Positions 7,733-17,924 are shown, counted from the stretch's first letter. The stretch: DNA of 64,000 nt from Serratia odorifera (GCF_900635445.1 NZ_LR134117.1:744001-808000), one strand, 5' to 3'. Notes: generated by a model from the sequence alone, not told the origin. Numbers and translations: made by a program.

Positions 7733-10549
7733 TTAGGCAAAGTTACGCTTTTCGCCGTCGCCGGCAACGTTGGTTACACAGCGGCCGCAGAGATCTGCGT
7801 GCTCCGCCACCTTGCCGATGTCGGTGGTGAAATGCCAGCAGCGCGGGCACTTCTCACCTTCAGCGGTACCGAAGGCGATTTTCAGGCCTTTCAGCAATTC
7901 GCTCTGCTGGGCATCCGCCGGAGCGTCCGTCAGCGGCGCAACGCGCGCAGCGGAAGTCAGCAGCACAAAGCGCAGCTCATCCTGCAGGCTGTTCAAGCGG
8001 GCTGCCAGCGCGTCATCGGCATACAACGTCACCGCTGCCTCCAATGAACCGCCGAGGCGTTTGTCCGCCCGCGCCTGTTCCAGCACCTTGTTCACTTCGC
8101 CACGTACCTTCAGCAGCTCGGCCCAAAAGGCGTCGTTCATGCTTTCGCCCTCGGCCAGGCCGAACAGACCGTCATACCACTCTTCGGTAAAGACGTATTG
8201 CGCACGTTTACCCGGCAGGAAGCCCCAGATTTCGTCTGCGGTAAAGGACATGATCGGCGCCATCCAGCGCACCAGCGCCTCCGCAATATGGAACAGTGCG
8301 GTCTGGCAACTGCGGCGAGCGACGCTGTCGCTCTTCGCGGTGTACTGGCGATCCTTGATAATATCCAGATAGAACGACCCCATCTCGACCGAACAGAACT
8401 GCATCAGACGCTGTACCACTTCGTGGAAATCGTAATTGGCGTATGCCTGCTCGATATCCAGCTGTGCCGCCTGTGCACGACCGACTGCCCAGCGATCCAG
8501 TACCACCATCTCGTCCGGCGCCACACAGTCGCGGCTCGGATCGAAACCATTGAGGTTGGCCAGCAGGAAGCGCGCGGTGTTGCGGATACGGCGATAGGAA
8601 TCCGCTGCACGTTTCAGGATTTCGTCAGACACCGCGATCTCGCCGGTATAATCGGTCGAGGCGACCCACAGACGCAGAATATCGCCGCCCAGCTTGTTCA
8701 TCACGTCCTGCGGACTGATGGTATTGCCGATCGACTTGGACATTTTGCGGCCCTGACCGTCGACGGTGAAGCCGTGGGTCAGCACTTCTTTATAAGGCGC
8801 CTTGCCCTTCATGGCGGTGGAGATCATCAACGATGACATAAACCAGCCGCGATGTTGGTCGGAGCCTTCCAGATACATGTCCGCACCATGGCCATGGAAT
8901 TCGGGACGCACGTCAACCACCGACGCGTGGGTCGAACCGGAGTCGAACCAGACGTCCAGCGTATCCGGCACCTTGACGTAGTCGGCCGCTTCCGCACCGA
9001 GGATATCGGCCGGTTGCAGATCCCACCATGCCTGGATGCCGTCCTGCTCTACGCGTTTGGCAACCTCTTCCATCAGCTCGACGCTGCGCGGATGCAGCTG
9101 TTCGGTGTCTTTATGCACGAACAGCGACATCGGCACGCCCCAGGTACGCTGACGCGAGATACACCAGTCCGGGCGGTTCGCCACCATCATTTCAATGCGC
9201 GCCTGGCCCCAGTCAGGGATCCATTGCACGCCCTTGATCTCTTCCAGCGACTGCTGACGCAGGCCTTTTTGATCCATGCTGATGAACCATTGTGGCGTGG
9301 CACGGAAGATGATCGGCGTTTTGTGACGCCAGCAGCATGGGTAGCTGTGCACCAGTTTTTCAACGTGCAGCAACGCGCCCGCGTCACGCAGCATCTCAAC
9401 GATCAGATCGTTGGCCTTGAAGACAAATTTACCGTCCAGCAGCGGATGAGTGCCGGTCAGGTAACAGCCGTTCGGCCCTACCGGATTGGCGATTTCCAGG
9501 CCGTATTTCTGGCTGATCACAAAGTCGTCCGGGCCGTGGCCGCCGGCGGTATGCACCGCACCGGTACCGGCGTCCAGCGTAACGTGCTCGCCCATGATCG
9601 CCGGCACGTCGAAGCCCATGAACGGATGCTGGAAGCGCAGCAGCTCCAGATCGGCGCCCTTGCAGCTGCCCAGTACCTGCCAATCGGCGATGCCGGCGCG
9701 TTTCATCACGCTCTCCACCAGCTCCGCCGCCAGGATCAGGCATTGGCCGTCAATCTGTACCAGCTGATAGGCGAACTCAGGGTGCAACGAGATGGCACGG
9801 TTAGCCGGCAGAGTCCACGGCGTGGTGGTCCAGATAACCAGCGAAACCGGGCCGTTGACGTTACTGACGCCGAATTTGGCAGCCACCGCAGCCGGATCGA
9901 CCGCGTGGAACGCCACGTCGATCGACGGCGAGGTCTTGTCGTAATATTCCACTTCCGCTTCAGCCAGCGACGAGCCACAATCAGTACACCAGTGCACCGG
10001 CTTGGCGCCTTTCAGCAGATGGCCGTTGCTGATGATTTTACCCAGCGCGCGGATGATATTGGCTTCGGTTTTGAAGTCCATGGTCAGGTACGGGCGATCC
10101 CAGTCGCCCAGCACGCCCAGACGGATGAAGTCTTTTTTCTGGCCTTCAACCTGCTCGGCGGCATACTCGCGGCATTTCTGGCGGAATTCCGCCGCCGAGA
10201 GCTTTTCGCCCGGCTTGCCGTACAGCTGTTCCACTTTCAGTTCGATCGGCAGACCATGGCAGTCCCAGCCCGGCACGTACGGCGAGTCGAAGCCGGACAT
10301 CCCTTTCGACTTGATAATAATGTCTTTGAGAATTTTGTTAACCGAGTGACCAATGTGAATGCTGCCGTTCGCATACGGAGGGCCGTCATGCAGAATGAAG
10401 GATTTTTTGCCCTTTTTGGCAGCACGAATAATCCCGTACAAATCCTGTTCATACCAACGTTGCAGCATGCCAGGTTCGCGCTTGGCGAGATCGCCGCGCA
10501 TCGGGAACCCTGTTTCCGGCAAGTTCAGGGTGTTCTTGTAGTCACTCAT
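7733..10549 (-). CDS. ileS: isoleucyl-tRNA synthetase
   Basis: Class I aminoacyl-tRNA synthetase of 938 residues, the E. coli length. The HIGH motif is in PPYANGSIHIGHS (about residues 58-70), KMSKS is in GRKMSKSIGN (about 602-606), and the C-terminal zinc site is CPRCWH plus CGRC. The CP1 editing-domain segments WTTTPWTLPANRAI and THGFTV are intact. The frame is unbroken over 2.8 kb, in contrast to several neighbours. It is preceded by ribF (32 nt gap) and followed directly by lspA. Confidence 0.98.
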   Translation of the reverse strand: MSDYKNTLNLPETGFPMRGDLAKREPGMLQRWYEQDLYGIIRAAKKGKKSFILHDGPPYANGSIHIGHSVNKILKDIIIKSKGMSGFDSPYVPGWDCHGLPIELKVEQLYGKPGEKLSAAEFRQKCREYAAEQVEGQKKDFIRLGVLGDWDRPYLTMDFKTEANIIRALGKIISNGHLLKGAKPVHWCTDCGSSLAEAEVEYYDKTSPSIDVAFHAVDPAAVAAKFGVSNVNGPVSLVIWTTTPWTLPANRAISLHPEFAYQLVQIDGQCLILAAELVESVMKRAGIADWQVLGSCKGADLELLRFQHPFMGFDVPAIMGEHVTLDAGTGAVHTAGGHGPDDFVISQKYGLEIANPVGPNGCYLTGTHPLLDGKFVFKANDLIVEMLRDAGALLHVEKLVHSYPCCWRHKTPIIFRATPQWFISMDQKGLRQQSLEEIKGVQWIPDWGQARIEMMVANRPDWCISRQRTWGVPMSLFVHKDTEQLHPRSVELMEEVAKRVEQDGIQAWWDLQPADILGAEAADYVKVPDTLDVWFDSGSTHASVVDVRPEFHGHGADMYLEGSDQHRGWFMSSLMISTAMKGKAPYKEVLTHGFTVDGQGRKMSKSIGNTISPQDVMNKLGGDILRLWVASTDYTGEIAVSDEILKRAADSYRRIRNTARFLLANLNGFDPSRDCVAPDEMVVLDRWAVGRAQAAQLDIEQAYANYDFHEVVQRLMQFCSVEMGSFYLDIIKDRQYTAKSDSVARRSCQTALFHIAEALVRWMAPIMSFTADEIWGFLPGKRAQYVFTEEWYDGLFGLAEGESMNDAFWAELLKVRGEVNKVLEQARADKRLGGSLEAAVTLYADDALAARLNSLQDELRFVLLTSAARVAPLTDAPADAQQSELLKGLKIAFGTAEGEKCPRCWHFTTDIGKVAEHADLCGRCVTNVAGDGEKRNFA

Positions 10550-10580
10550 TAGATTCTCGATCTCGTTTCGGTTTGTGAGA

Positions 10581-11519
10581 TTAAACCGGTGTCTTTAGCC
10601 CGAAGAAACTCCGGGCCGTCACCACATCATTGGCGATTTGCTGCTTCAGCGCATCGAGCGAAGCAAAACGCTGTTCGTTGCGCAATTTTGCGCGGAGCAC
10701 CACGTCAAGGTGGCGCCCATAAAGATCCATTGTGACATCCAGCAGATGCACTTCCAGCTGCTGACGCACGCCGGCAACGGTCGGGCGGGTGCCGATATTG
10801 GCCACGCCCGGCAGCGGCTGCGGCCCCAGGCCGTACACCTCTACCGCGTAAACCCCTTTTACCGGAGCAACCAGACGCTTGAGCGGCAGGTTGGCGGTGG
10901 GAAAACCGATGGTGCGCCCCAGTTCGTCGCCGTGCACCACGCGCCCGGAGATGCTGTACGGATGCCCGAGCAGCTTTTCCGCCAGCGGCAGGTCGTCATC
11001 ACGCAGCGCATTGCGAATCGCCGTGCTGCTGATGCGCCGGTCGCCTTCACGGAAGGTGGGCGTGCTAACCACCTCAAAGCCGTATTCCTCGCCGGCTTTT
11101 TGCAACAGCGGGAAATCGCCAATGCGATTGGCACCGAAGCGGAAGTCATCTCCCACCATCAGGAACCTGACGCCCAGTTTCTCCACCAGCAGCTCGGCAA
11201 TGAACGCCTGCGCGGTATTGGCGGCAAAACGGGGATCGAACTTGACGCACAGCAGGGTATCTACCCCGGCCTGCGCCAGATATTTGGCCTTGTCACGCAG
11301 GCGCGTAAGCCGGGCCGGCGCCTTGTCCGCTGCGAACAGTTCCAGCGGTTGCGGCTCAAAAATCATGACTATCACCGGCAGCCCAAGGCGTTTGCCCTCT
11401 TGCTCCAGCTGCTCCAGCAGCGCCTTGTGACCGCGATGAACGCCGTCAAAGTTGCCGATGGTGAGCACGCAACCACGGTGGCGTGCCCGGATATTGTGAA
11501 TGCCGCGAATTAGCTCCAT
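10581..11519 (-). CDS. ribF: bifunctional riboflavin kinase / FMN adenylyltransferase
   Basis: Converts riboflavin to FMN and then FAD. Of 312 residues, the N-terminal nucleotidyltransferase domain carries TIGNFDGVHRGH (about 21-32) and the later signature RISSTAIRNAL; the C-terminal riboflavin kinase domain carries GRTIGFPTANL and NIGTRPT. It is the first gene of the ribF-ileS-lspA-fkpB-ispH run on the minus strand and diverges from rpsT, as in E. coli. Confidence 0.97.
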   Translation of the reverse strand: MELIRGIHNIRARHRGCVLTIGNFDGVHRGHKALLEQLEQEGKRLGLPVIVMIFEPQPLELFAADKAPARLTRLRDKAKYLAQAGVDTLLCVKFDPRFAANTAQAFIAELLVEKLGVRFLMVGDDFRFGANRIGDFPLLQKAGEEYGFEVVSTPTFREGDRRISSTAIRNALRDDDLPLAEKLLGHPYSISGRVVHGDELGRTIGFPTANLPLKRLVAPVKGVYAVEVYGLGPQPLPGVANIGTRPTVAGVRQQLEVHLLDVTMDLYGRHLDVVLRAKLRNEQRFASLDALKQQIANDVVTARSFFGLKTPV

Positions 11520-11911
11520 AGCTGGCTCAAAACAGTGGAAATCGGCGGATTATACCTTGTACAGCGGTTAAGGTTAACCCGCGATTGCTTCCTTGAATGT
11601 AATAGTCACACCATACCGGAGATACGCGGCCGGAGAAACGCCTAAACCACAGTTTCTCCGACGGCGAATGCCGGTTTTACGCTCGGCGGCAATGGCTTGG
11701 CATCATCATGCAGTAAACAGTGGCGAATTTTCTCGCGAAACACTGTATTCCCATGGCCGAAGCTGGTAAAATCCTGCGCCATCACAACGTAGCAAGTGCC
11801 GCCCGTACAAACGGCGCTTATTTGCACAAATCCATTGACAAACGAAGGCTAAAAGGGCATATTCCTCGGCCTTTGAATTGTCCTCAATAGAATATATTTG
11901 GGAGTTGGACC
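11520..11911. other. ribF-rpsT divergent intergenic region
   Basis: 392 bp between divergent ribF and rpsT. It should hold the promoters of both; E. coli rpsT has two promoters here, but I cannot place them with confidence. A 61-codon minus-strand frame at 11642-11827 has no recognisable similarity and is not called as a gene. AGAATATATTTGGGAG at 11889-11904 contains the rpsT ribosome site. Confidence 0.5.
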
Positions 11912-12175
11912 TTGGCTAATATCAAATCAGCTAAGAAACGCGCCGTACAGTCTGAGAAACGCCGCAAGCATAACGCTAGCCGTCGCTCAATGGTGCGTAC
12001 CTTCATCAAGAAGGTAGACGCAGCTATCGCAGCTGGCGATAAAGAAGCAGCACAAAACGCATTCACCGTAATGCAACCACTTGTGGATCGCCAGGCAGCT
12101 AAAGGCCTGATCCACAAAAACAAAGCAGCGCGTCATAAGTCAAACTTGTCCGCGCGCATCAACGCAATGCAATAA
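11912..12175 (+). CDS. rpsT: 30S ribosomal protein S20
   Basis: Small-subunit protein that binds 16S rRNA. 87 residues, very rich in Lys, Arg and Ala, beginning MANIKSAKKRAVQSEKRRK and ending LSARINAMQ. The start is TTG at 11912, the same rare start used by E. coli rpsT, where it takes part in translational autoregulation; GGAG at 11901-11904 is the ribosome site. Monocistronic, closed by a strong terminator. Confidence 0.98.
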   Translation: MANIKSAKKRAVQSEKRRKHNASRRSMVRTFIKKVDAAIAAGDKEAAQNAFTVMQPLVDRQAAKGLIHKNKAARHKSNLSARINAMQ

Positions 12176-12196
12176 GCATTACGTTGTCTGCTTGTT

Positions 12197-12226
12197 AAAA
12201 AAACCGGCCTTGGCCGGTTTTTTTAC
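12197..12226. terminator. terminator after rpsT, shared with nhaR
   Basis: AAAAAACCGGCC then TT then GGCCGGTTTTTTT: a symmetric GC stem flanked by A-run and T-run, between convergent rpsT (end 12175) and nhaR (end 12241). The effective loop is CCTTGG, closed by CCGG pairs. Confidence 0.85.
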
Positions 12227-12240
12227 GCCTGTCGTCAGCG

Positions 12241-13137
12241 TCAGAAGTTGAACAACGCCGAAAAATCCTTGTTACACACCCGCTGCACCGCCGGATGCTG
12301 GATCATTCGCTCGGCAAAGATGATGTAATATTCTTCCTGCACGTTATCGATACGGCCGATCTCCACCACCGCGTCATCATTATAGGTATCTTGCGCATAC
12401 AGCGTTGGCGCCACGAAGATGGCATTGTGATACATGCCGAACGCCTTCATCAGTGCCGCATCGTCAAACTCGCCAAGAATTTCCACCTGAATGCCCTGAG
12501 TATTGAACCAGTTGAGCAGTTGGCGCCCGAGCATGGAACGACGACCGGGAATCAACAGTTTACGCTGCTCCAGACAGGCGGGGAACGGCAGATCCGGTAC
12601 CGGCTGACGACAGAAGAAACTGATGCCGCATTCGCCCAGCTTCAACGAAAACAGCCCTTCCTGCTGGCTGGAGTCCACCGGGCAGTCTGAAATAATCATG
12701 TCCAGTTTGTGCTGGCTTAGCTGTTCCAGCAGCATCTCGTGCGTCGATTCAAAGCAGCGCAGGTGAATCTGTTCGTGATCGACCACGGCGGTTTCCAGCA
12801 CCTGGCTAACCAGCCGTTTGGACAGGGCATCTGCCACGCCAACGTCGAACAGCAGATTGGACTCTTTACGGTAGTTGACGATATCCAGCATTTCCTGGCT
12901 GAGCATAAACATCTTGTCCGCGTAGCGGAATACCAACTGACCTAGTTCGGAAGGCACCAGCCCCCGCCCCTGGCGTTTGAACAACTTGCCATCCAGCCGC
13001 TCTTCCAGCGCCTTGATCTGGCCGGTGATGGTCTGCGGTGTCAGGAACAGCGCTTCAGCAGCGCCAACCACCGATCCTTCTTTGCAAACCTGCCAGAAGT
13101 AATAGAGATGATTAAAGTTGATATGCGACATTCTCAC
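12241..13137 (-). CDS. nhaR: LysR-family transcriptional activator NhaR
   Basis: Sodium-responsive LysR-type activator of nhaA. 298 residues with an N-terminal winged HTH (NHLYYFWQVCKEGSVVGAAEALFLTPQTITGQIKALEERL, about 10-48, cited here only as its span) and an effector domain close to E. coli NhaR (SNLLFDVGVADALSKRLV, LLIPGRRSMLGRQLLNWF). GTG 13137 is preferred because AAGGAG lies 8 bases before it; ATG 13131 is the alternative. In E. coli nhaR lies downstream of nhaA, and the same order is kept here. Confidence 0.95.
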   Translation of the reverse strand: MRMSHINFNHLYYFWQVCKEGSVVGAAEALFLTPQTITGQIKALEERLDGKLFKRQGRGLVPSELGQLVFRYADKMFMLSQEMLDIVNYRKESNLLFDVGVADALSKRLVSQVLETAVVDHEQIHLRCFESTHEMLLEQLSQHKLDMIISDCPVDSSQQEGLFSLKLGECGISFFCRQPVPDLPFPACLEQRKLLIPGRRSMLGRQLLNWFNTQGIQVEILGEFDDAALMKAFGMYHNAIFVAPTLYAQDTYNDDAVVEIGRIDNVQEEYYIIFAERMIQHPAVQRVCNKDFSALFNF

Positions 13138-13326
13138 GCGGTGTTCTCCTTACGTTTCGCTGCGGCAAACGGTCTGCCGGGTTAAGCGACAAACTCCTTT
13201 TGTTATTCGGACCACGAATTACAACGCTTGCTCCAAACAACGTGGCCGAAGCTACAGGAAAAATCCCCTACAGCTCCGACCAGATAGTGTAGTGCATCGA
13301 ATAGATGAATGGATAACCTAATCGAA

Positions 13327-14493
13327 CTACCTTACTTTTGGCAACGAAAGGCGCAGCAGACTATAGCCAACTATCGCCGCCGTCGTCGACCCCAACAGGA
13401 TACCCAGACGTGAATAGGTGCTCAGAGTAACCATGGTTTCGCTGAAGGCCAGCGAAGCGATAAAGATCGACATGGTGAAACCAATACCGCACAGCACCGA
13501 AACGGCAAATACCTGTTTAAATCCGATCCCCTCCGGCAGACGCGCGATACCCATCTTCACCGCCAGCCAGCTGAAGAGGAAGATGCCCAACGGCTTGCCG
13601 ATAAACAACCCGGCGGCAATGCCTACTGGCAGCAACGAGGTCAGCCCGTCGAGCGTGACGCCTTGCAGTGATACGCCGGCATTGGCAAAGGCAAACAATG
13701 GCAGGATCAGAAACGCCACCCACGGATGCAGCTCATGCTCGAGGGTCTCCGAAGGCGACGGGCCCTTCTTGACGTTCAACGGGATCATAAAGCCGACAAT
13801 AACACCGGCCAGGGTTGCATGCACTCCAGACTTCAGGATCGCCACCCATAGCACCAGCCCGACAATCATATAAATGGAGGTTTTGCCCACCCCGCGCCAG
13901 TTCATGATCGCCAACAGCGCTACCGCCGCCGCTGCCACTCCCAGTGCCGTCATCGACACCTCATGGGTATAGAACAGCGCAATAATGATAATGACGCCCA
14001 GGTCGTCAATGATGGCAAGCGCCAGCAAAAAGACTTTCAGACTGGTCGGCACGCGGTTGCCCAGCAGCGCCATCACGCCAAGCGCAAAGGCAATGTCCGT
14101 CGCCGCCGGGATCGCCCAGCCCTGACGCGTCACTTCATCGGCGCCGTTGAACAGCAGGTAAATCAGCGCCGGCGCCAGCATGCCGCCCAACGCGGCAATG
14201 GCCGGGAAAACGGCTTTATCCCGCCCGGCCAGCGAGCCTTGCATCAGCTCGCGTTTGACTTCCAGCCCGACCACCAGGAAGAAGATCGCCATCAGGCCAT
14301 CGTTGATCCACAGCAGCAGCGGCTTGGCAATTTCCAGCGAGGAAATCTTCACCATCACCGGTAAATTCAGGAAGGCCTGATAAATCCCCTGGGCCGGCGT
14401 GTTGGCCATGATCAATGCAATAATGGCCGCCACGATCAGTATTACGCCGCCAGCGGCTTCCTGACGTAAAAATTGACGAATAATATTGGTCAC
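13327..14493 (-). CDS. nhaA: Na+/H+ antiporter NhaA
   Basis: Inner-membrane antiporter for sodium and pH homeostasis. 388 residues, exactly the E. coli length, from the GTG at 14493-14491 (MTNIIRQFLRQEAAGG) with GGGAG eight bases upstream. The longer frame opening at 14565 is rejected because its first 24 codons have no counterpart. The ion-binding aspartate pair lies in LAIIDDLGVI (D163/D164 in E. coli), and WAIPAATDIAFALG and LKSGVHATLAGVIVG are typical. nhaR follows after 189 bp. Confidence 0.96.
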   Translation of the reverse strand: MTNIIRQFLRQEAAGGVILIVAAIIALIMANTPAQGIYQAFLNLPVMVKISSLEIAKPLLLWINDGLMAIFFLVVGLEVKRELMQGSLAGRDKAVFPAIAALGGMLAPALIYLLFNGADEVTRQGWAIPAATDIAFALGVMALLGNRVPTSLKVFLLALAIIDDLGVIIIIALFYTHEVSMTALGVAAAAVALLAIMNWRGVGKTSIYMIVGLVLWVAILKSGVHATLAGVIVGFMIPLNVKKGPSPSETLEHELHPWVAFLILPLFAFANAGVSLQGVTLDGLTSLLPVGIAAGLFIGKPLGIFLFSWLAVKMGIARLPEGIGFKQVFAVSVLCGIGFTMSIFIASLAFSETMVTLSTYSRLGILLGSTTAAIVGYSLLRLSLPKVR

Positions 14494-14674
14494 TCGGTTT
14501 ACTCCCGGTATCAGCATCGCGTTTCCGCTTCGCTTTCCAAACGATAAACTGAGTATAGCCCGCATAATGATTCGAAAAAATAAGTTTATTAATGCTGTAA
14601 AGATCGTAATTTCCGATCAATGAAGGCCTTAAGTCACACTTTTTAATAGGGTTATCGCAGATCTTGCGGCAAAT

Positions 14675-14701
14675 AAAAACCCCGGCTAAACCGGGGTTTT
14701 T
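14675..14701. terminator. terminator downstream of dnaJ
   Basis: AAAAACCCCGG, loop CTAAA, CCGGGGTTTTT, 22 bp past the dnaJ stop. It works for dnaJ on the minus strand and also shields nhaA from upstream readthrough. Confidence 0.85.
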
Positions 14702-14723
14702 CATAGAAGAATAACGGCAACGC

Positions 14724-15854
14724 TTAACGTGTCAGATCGTCAAAGAACTTTTTCACCCCATCGAAGAAGCTCTTCGAACGCGGGCTGTTCTTGTCACCTG
14801 ACGGGCCACCCAGGCTCTCTTCCAGCTCTTTGAGCAGCTGTTTCTGCCGATCGTTGAGTTTGACCGGGGTTTCCACCACTACGCGGCACAGCAGATCGCC
14901 CTGGCTGCCGCCACGTACGGATTTAACCCCTTTGCCGCGCATGCGGAACAGCTTGCCGGTCTGAGTTTCCGCTGGCACCTTCAGGTTGACGCGTCCATCG
15001 AGCGTCGGCACTTCAATTTCACCGCCTAACGCTGCCATGGCAAAGTTGATCGGCACTTCGCAATACAGGTTGTTGCCTTCACGTTCGAAGATCGGGTGAG
15101 CCTTCACCTGAACCTGAACGTACAGGTCGCCAGCTGGCGCACCATGTTCGCCAGCTTCGCCCTCGCCCGCCAGACGGATTCGGTCACCGGTATCCACGCC
15201 GGCAGGAATTTTCACCGACAGCGTTTTGGATTTTTCCACCCGGCCGTGACCGTGGCATTTATTGCAAGGATCTTTAATGATCTGGCCGCGGCCATGGCAA
15301 TGTGGACATGCCTGCTGCACGGTGAAGAAGCCCTGGCGCATTTGCACCTGGCCCTGGCCGTGACAGGTTGGACAGGTCACCGGTGAACTGCCCGGCTTGG
15401 CGCCGCTGCCATGGCAGACGTCACACTCTTCCAGCGTTGGAATACGGATCTCTTTGGTTACGCCACGCACCGCCTCTTCGAGGGTCAGTTCCATGTTGTA
15501 ACGCAGATCGGAACCGCGGCTGGCGCGCTGACGGCGACCGCCGCCAAAGATATCGCCAAACACGTCGCCGAAAATATCGCTAAAGTCGGCACCGCCGCCA
15601 AAACCGCCGGCGCCACCGCCCATCCCGCCCTGCTCAAACGCGGCGTGACCGTATTGGTCATAAGCGGCACGTTTTTGGTCGTCGGTCAGGATCTCGTACG
15701 CTTCCTTGATCTCTTTAAACTTGGCTTCGGCGTCTGTTTCCTGGTTACGGTCCGGATGGTATTTCATCGCCAGGCGCTTGTAGGCCTTTTTGATTTCGCG
15801 CTCATCCGCCGTTTTGGCGACGCCAAGAACCTCGTAATAGTCTCTTTTCGCCAT
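14724..15854 (-). CDS. dnaJ: Hsp40 co-chaperone DnaJ
   Basis: Stimulates DnaK ATPase and delivers substrates. 376 residues from ATG 15854 (MAKRDYYEVLG); an upstream in-frame ATG at 15875 is not used because the family N-terminus starts here. Domains in order: J-domain with HPD in MKYHPDRN (about 30-37), Gly/Phe-rich linker (GGMGGGAGGFGGGADFSDIF), four CxxCxGxG zinc repeats (CDVCHGSG, CPTCHGQG, CPHCHGRG, CNKCHGHG), and the C-terminal substrate-binding region. It follows dnaK after a 107-nt spacer containing two perfect hairpins. Confidence 0.98.
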   Translation of the reverse strand: MAKRDYYEVLGVAKTADEREIKKAYKRLAMKYHPDRNQETDAEAKFKEIKEAYEILTDDQKRAAYDQYGHAAFEQGGMGGGAGGFGGGADFSDIFGDVFGDIFGGGRRQRASRGSDLRYNMELTLEEAVRGVTKEIRIPTLEECDVCHGSGAKPGSSPVTCPTCHGQGQVQMRQGFFTVQQACPHCHGRGQIIKDPCNKCHGHGRVEKSKTLSVKIPAGVDTGDRIRLAGEGEAGEHGAPAGDLYVQVQVKAHPIFEREGNNLYCEVPINFAMAALGGEIEVPTLDGRVNLKVPAETQTGKLFRMRGKGVKSVRGGSQGDLLCRVVVETPVKLNDRQKQLLKELEESLGGPSGDKNSPRSKSFFDGVKKFFDDLTR

Positions 15855-15880
15855 TATTTTGCAAACCCTTAACATGCGTG

Positions 15881-15942
15881 CACGGGCGTAGAGTTGCCTC
15901 GACGCCCGTGCTGGTTTCCGGTAACGCCACCGTCGGCGTTAC
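15881..15942. promoter_or_regulatory. paired hairpins in the dnaK-dnaJ intercistronic RNA
   Basis: Two perfect 9-bp inverted repeats in tandem: CACGGGCGT (15881-15889) with ACGCCCGTG (15902-15910), and GGTAACGCC (15920-15928) with GGCGTTACC (15934-15942). Neither is followed by a T-run in the direction of dnaJ, so they look like mRNA stabilising or processing structures rather than terminators. A function in setting the DnaK:DnaJ ratio is a guess. Confidence 0.6.
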
Positions 15943-15961
15943 CGTGCCCGCTTAAGGGCGA

Positions 15962-17877
15962 TTATTTTTTATCTTTAACTTCTTCAAACTCGGCATCGAC
16001 CACGTCGTCGTCTTTCTTCGCCGCGTTGTCTGCACCGGCGTCAGCACCCTGTGCCTGCGCCTGAGCCTGTGCCATTTCCAGCAGTTTGCCGGAAACCTGC
16101 ACCAGCGCCTGGGTTTTCGCTTCGATGTCGGCTTTGTCTTCGCCCTTCGCTGCGGCTTCCAGATCTTTCCAGTGCGCTTTCGATAGCCGTTTTGTCTTCA
16201 GCCGGCAATTGCTCACCTGCTTCTTCCAGTTGCTTACGAGTGCCGTGGATCAGGTGATCCGCCTGGTTACGCGTTTGTACCAGCTCTTCGAACTTACGGT
16301 CAGACTCGGCGTTGGCTTCGGCATCACGCACCATTTTCTGGATTTCTTCTTCGTTCAGACCAGAAGAAGCCTTGATGGTTATTTTCTGCTCGCGACCGGT
16401 GTTCTTGTCTTTGGCAGAAACGTGCAGAATGCCGTCGGCATCAATGTCGAAAGTCACTTCGATCTGCGCCATGCCACGCGGTGCAGCCTGAATGCCGTCC
16501 AGGTTGAACTGACCCAGCGACTTGTTATCGTTGGCGCGTTTACGCTCACCCTGCAGCACATGGATGGTAACTGCAGACTGGTTGTCTTCAGCGGTCGAGA
16601 ATACCTGGCTGTGCTTGGTCGGGATGGTGGTGTTTTTGGTGATCAGTGGCGTCATCACACCGCCCATGGTTTCGATACCCAGCGACAGCGGGGTAACGTC
16701 CAGCAGCAGCACGTCCTTCACATCACCGGCCAACACGCCGCCCTGTACCGCAGCACCGATTGCTACCGCTTCGTCCGGGTTAACGTCTTTACGCGGCTCT
16801 TTACCGAAGAAATCGGCAACTTTCTTCTGTACCATTGGCATGCGGGTCTGGCCGCCCACCAGGATCACGTCCTGAATGTCGGAAACCGACAGGCCGGCGT
16901 CCTTCAGCGCAACTTTCAGCGGTTCAATCGAGCGTGCAACCAGATCTTCTACCAGTGACTCCAGTTTTGCACGGGTCACTTTGATGTTCATGTGTTTAGG
17001 ACCGGTGGCGTCTGCCGTCACGTACGGCAGGTTTACGTCGGTCTGCTGAGCAGAAGACAGTTCGATCTTCGCTTTTTCCGCCGCTTCCTTCAAACGCTGC
17101 ATCGCCAGCGGATCGTTACGCAGATCGATGCCCTGGTCTTTCTTGAATTCATCAACCAGATAGTTGATCAGACGGCTGTCGAAGTCTTCGCCGCCCAGGT
17201 GGGTATCACCGTTGGTCGCCAGCACTTCAAACGTTTTTTCGCCGTCAACGTCGTCGATTTCGATGATCGAAATATCGAAGGTACCGCCACCCCAGGTCAT
17301 AAACCGCGATGGTGCGGTTGCCGACTTCTTTATCCAGGCCATAGGCCAGAGCCGCTGCGGTTGGTTCGTTGATGATACGTTTTACTTCCAGGCCCGCGAT
17401 ACGGCCGGCGTCTTTGGTCGCCTGACGCTGCGCATCGTTGAAGTAGGCCGGAACGGTAATAACCGCTTCAGTTACCGGTTCACCCAGGTAATCTTCCGCC
17501 GTCTTTTCATTTTCTTCAGCACTTCGGCAGAGATCTGCGGCGGCGCCATTTTCTGGCCTTTCACTTCCAGCCATGCGTCGCCGTTATCAGCCCCGATGAT
17601 TTTGTACGGCATGATGTCTTTGTCACGCTGTGCTTCTTCGTCCTGGAAGCGACGGCCAATCAGGCGCTTGATCGCAAACAGGGTATTCTGCGGGTTAGTA
17701 ACAGCCTGACGCTTAGCCGGCTGGCCAACCAGAGTTTCACCATCCCTGGGTATATGCAATGATCGAAGGAGTTGTGCGGTCGCCCTCGGCGTTTTCCAGC
17801 ACGCGTGCCTTGTTGCCATCCATAATTGCTACACAAGAGTTGGTAGTACCCAGGTCGATACCAATAATTTTGCCCAT
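15962..17877 (-). CDS. dnaK: Hsp70 chaperone DnaK (four frameshifts in this sequence)
   Basis: ATP-dependent Hsp70 chaperone. ATG 17877 gives [21 protein letters not shown] and the gene ends [16 protein letters not shown] at 15962, with every intervening domain present: ATPase domain ([27 protein letters not shown]), linker [18 protein letters not shown], and the substrate-binding and lid regions. The frame breaks four times: extra C at 17744-17746, missing T in the run at 17504-17507, extra C at 17290-17293, extra C at 16169-16170. After each, the expected protein continues in another frame. Four indels in a gene with no other damage point to sequencing error. dnaJ follows; two sigma-32-like promoters precede. 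Confidence 0.95.
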
Positions 17878-17924
17878 CTAAACGTCTCCACTAATAAAAT
17901 TCATGTTCGGTCAGGTTGCTAACC

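Noticed and set aside
8852..10552. 566-codon plus-strand frame opposite ileS
   Set aside because: Antisense to an intact isoleucyl-tRNA synthetase; His/Arg/Gln-rich translation typical of shadow frames.
11642..11827. 61-codon minus-strand frame upstream of rpsT
   Set aside because: No similarity recognised, no ribosome site, and it lies in expected promoter DNA.
15962..17877. Programmed ribosomal frameshifting in dnaK
   Set aside because: Four breaks at unrelated short runs, no slippery heptamers with stimulators, and no precedent in dnaK; sequencing error is simpler.
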